NCBI GenBank assembly: GCA_964574865.1
Contig: CAZNOT010000014.1
Location: 1-13,182, forward strand
Source: DATDYW01 sp964574865
GTDB taxonomy: Bacteria; Patescibacteriota; Minisyncoccia; Phycocordibacterales; JAACPR01
Length of the DNA stretch: 13,182 bases
Direction: 5' to 3'
Shown here: positions 11,801 to 13,182 of the stretch, in pieces
Numbering within the stretch: the stretch's first letter is position 1
Layout of the letters: every line of letters starts with the position of its first letter
Made by a program: the position numbers and the translations under genes
Notes under the pieces: model-generated
The model's database searches: none
Told to the model about the DNA's origin: nothing
Seen by the model: the letters and a program-made list of their open reading frames with translations, nothing else

Positions 11801-11806
11801 CTCCAA

Positions 11807-11939
11807 GCAGTTTTAACGGGACGTCGCCAGAGCATGCCTAAAAACCCCGCCGACTTCGTTGCCCGCGTCGCGCCAGCCCTTACCGTACACGCGTACGCCT
11901 CGGGCTGCCGCTCCTCGGCGCCTCGCCGGGCGAGGTTTT
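11807..11939 (+). ncRNA. Candidate structured leader or small RNA upstream of gyrA
   Basis: About 130 nt with nested complementarity. There is a long-range stem 11839-11851 with 11929-11940 (one bulge, one mismatch). Shorter stems are CGAC/GTCG (11851-11854, 11867-11870), CAGCCC/GGGCTG (11874-11879, 11902-11907), which encloses CGTAC/GTACG (11884-11888, 11893-11897), and GCCG/CGGC (11907-11910, 11916-11919). A terminator hairpin follows. The long-range stem and the terminator use the same bases, so they exclude each other as in attenuation. A 35-codon frame (11834-11941) ends in the T-run and could be a leader peptide. No known RNA family recognised. Confidence 0.35.
11921..11939 (+). terminator. 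Terminator hairpin ahead of gyrA
   Basis: CCTCG (11921-11925) / CGAGG (11931-11935), loop CCGGG, followed by TTTT. It lies 37 nt before the gyrA ATG, so it either ends the upstream unit or acts as an attenuator. Confidence 0.5.
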
Positions 11940-11968
11940 AAGACACGCTCTAGGAAATAGACGATAAG
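11940..11968 (+). promoter_or_regulatory. Weak candidate gyrA promoter
   Basis: AAGACA, 17 nt, GATAAG, then 7 nt to ATG. The hexamers match consensus at four of six positions each. The spacing equals that of the other leaderless promoters, but the sequence match alone is not convincing. Confidence 0.3.
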
Positions 11969-11975
11969 AATCACG

Positions 11976-13182
<1,207 letters not shown>

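Noticed and set aside
11834..11941. 35-codon frame as an ordinary protein gene
   Set aside because: No family, no Shine-Dalgarno, and it overlaps the terminator; kept only as a possible leader peptide.

Overview
The window looks like a chromosomal piece of a GC-rich, streamlined bacterium. The best fit is the Candidate Phyla Radiation (Patescibacteria, probably Parcubacteria). Reasons: compact housekeeping proteins (127-aa YbeY, four-domain S1 of 368 aa), very short intergenic gaps, almost no Shine-Dalgarno sequences, and several divergent versions of universal proteins. The lineage is an inference from gene content; no rRNA is present to confirm it. The sequence contains one run of exactly 100 N at the ftsA/ftsZ junction.

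Layout. Bases 1-97 hold two back-to-back hairpin terminators. Then, all on the minus strand: a voltage-sensor ion channel with an abnormal pore filter (98-820), a TrxB/AhpF-like flavoprotein (942-1862), ftsZ (2019-3176), the N gap, ftsA (3317-4512, 3' end in the gap), a coiled-coil protein of unknown function (4595-5326), ybeY (5383-5766), rpsU (5783-6040), a divergent HisRS-like protein (6100-7308) and lepB (7319-7921). A double palindrome separates lepB from pth, which is on the plus strand (8018-8602). Next come two small, possibly paralogous minus-strand genes of unknown function (8613-8888 and 9011-9295). Each is preceded by a nearly identical GC-rich hairpin. rpsA follows (9398-10504, minus), then a 39-aa membrane peptide (10684-10803, minus). 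It diverges from a metal-site-degenerate metallo-beta-lactamase-fold protein (10876-11514, plus) and a 90-aa membrane protein (11527-11799). A structured, terminator-ended leader or small RNA (about 11807-11939) lies in front of gyrA, which runs off the window at 13182.

How the genes work together. ftsA and ftsZ are the division core. rpsU-ybeY and rpsA serve ribosome assembly and function, pth recycles peptidyl-tRNA, and lepB cleaves signal peptides. gyrA supercoils DNA. No integrase, insertion sequence, tRNA, rRNA or CRISPR array was seen.

The most notable points are these. (1) In at least eight transcription units a -10 box sits only 6-9 nt before the start codon, which implies leaderless mRNAs. 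(2) The hairpin-plus-small-gene unit at 8613-9384 appears to be duplicated. (3) A candidate attenuator or ncRNA precedes gyrA. (4) Two tandem GAAGTC-N-GACTTC palindromes lie between lepB and pth. (5) Three proteins keep a family fold but lack its defining active residues: the channel filter, the HisRS-like catalytic motifs and the MBL metal site.
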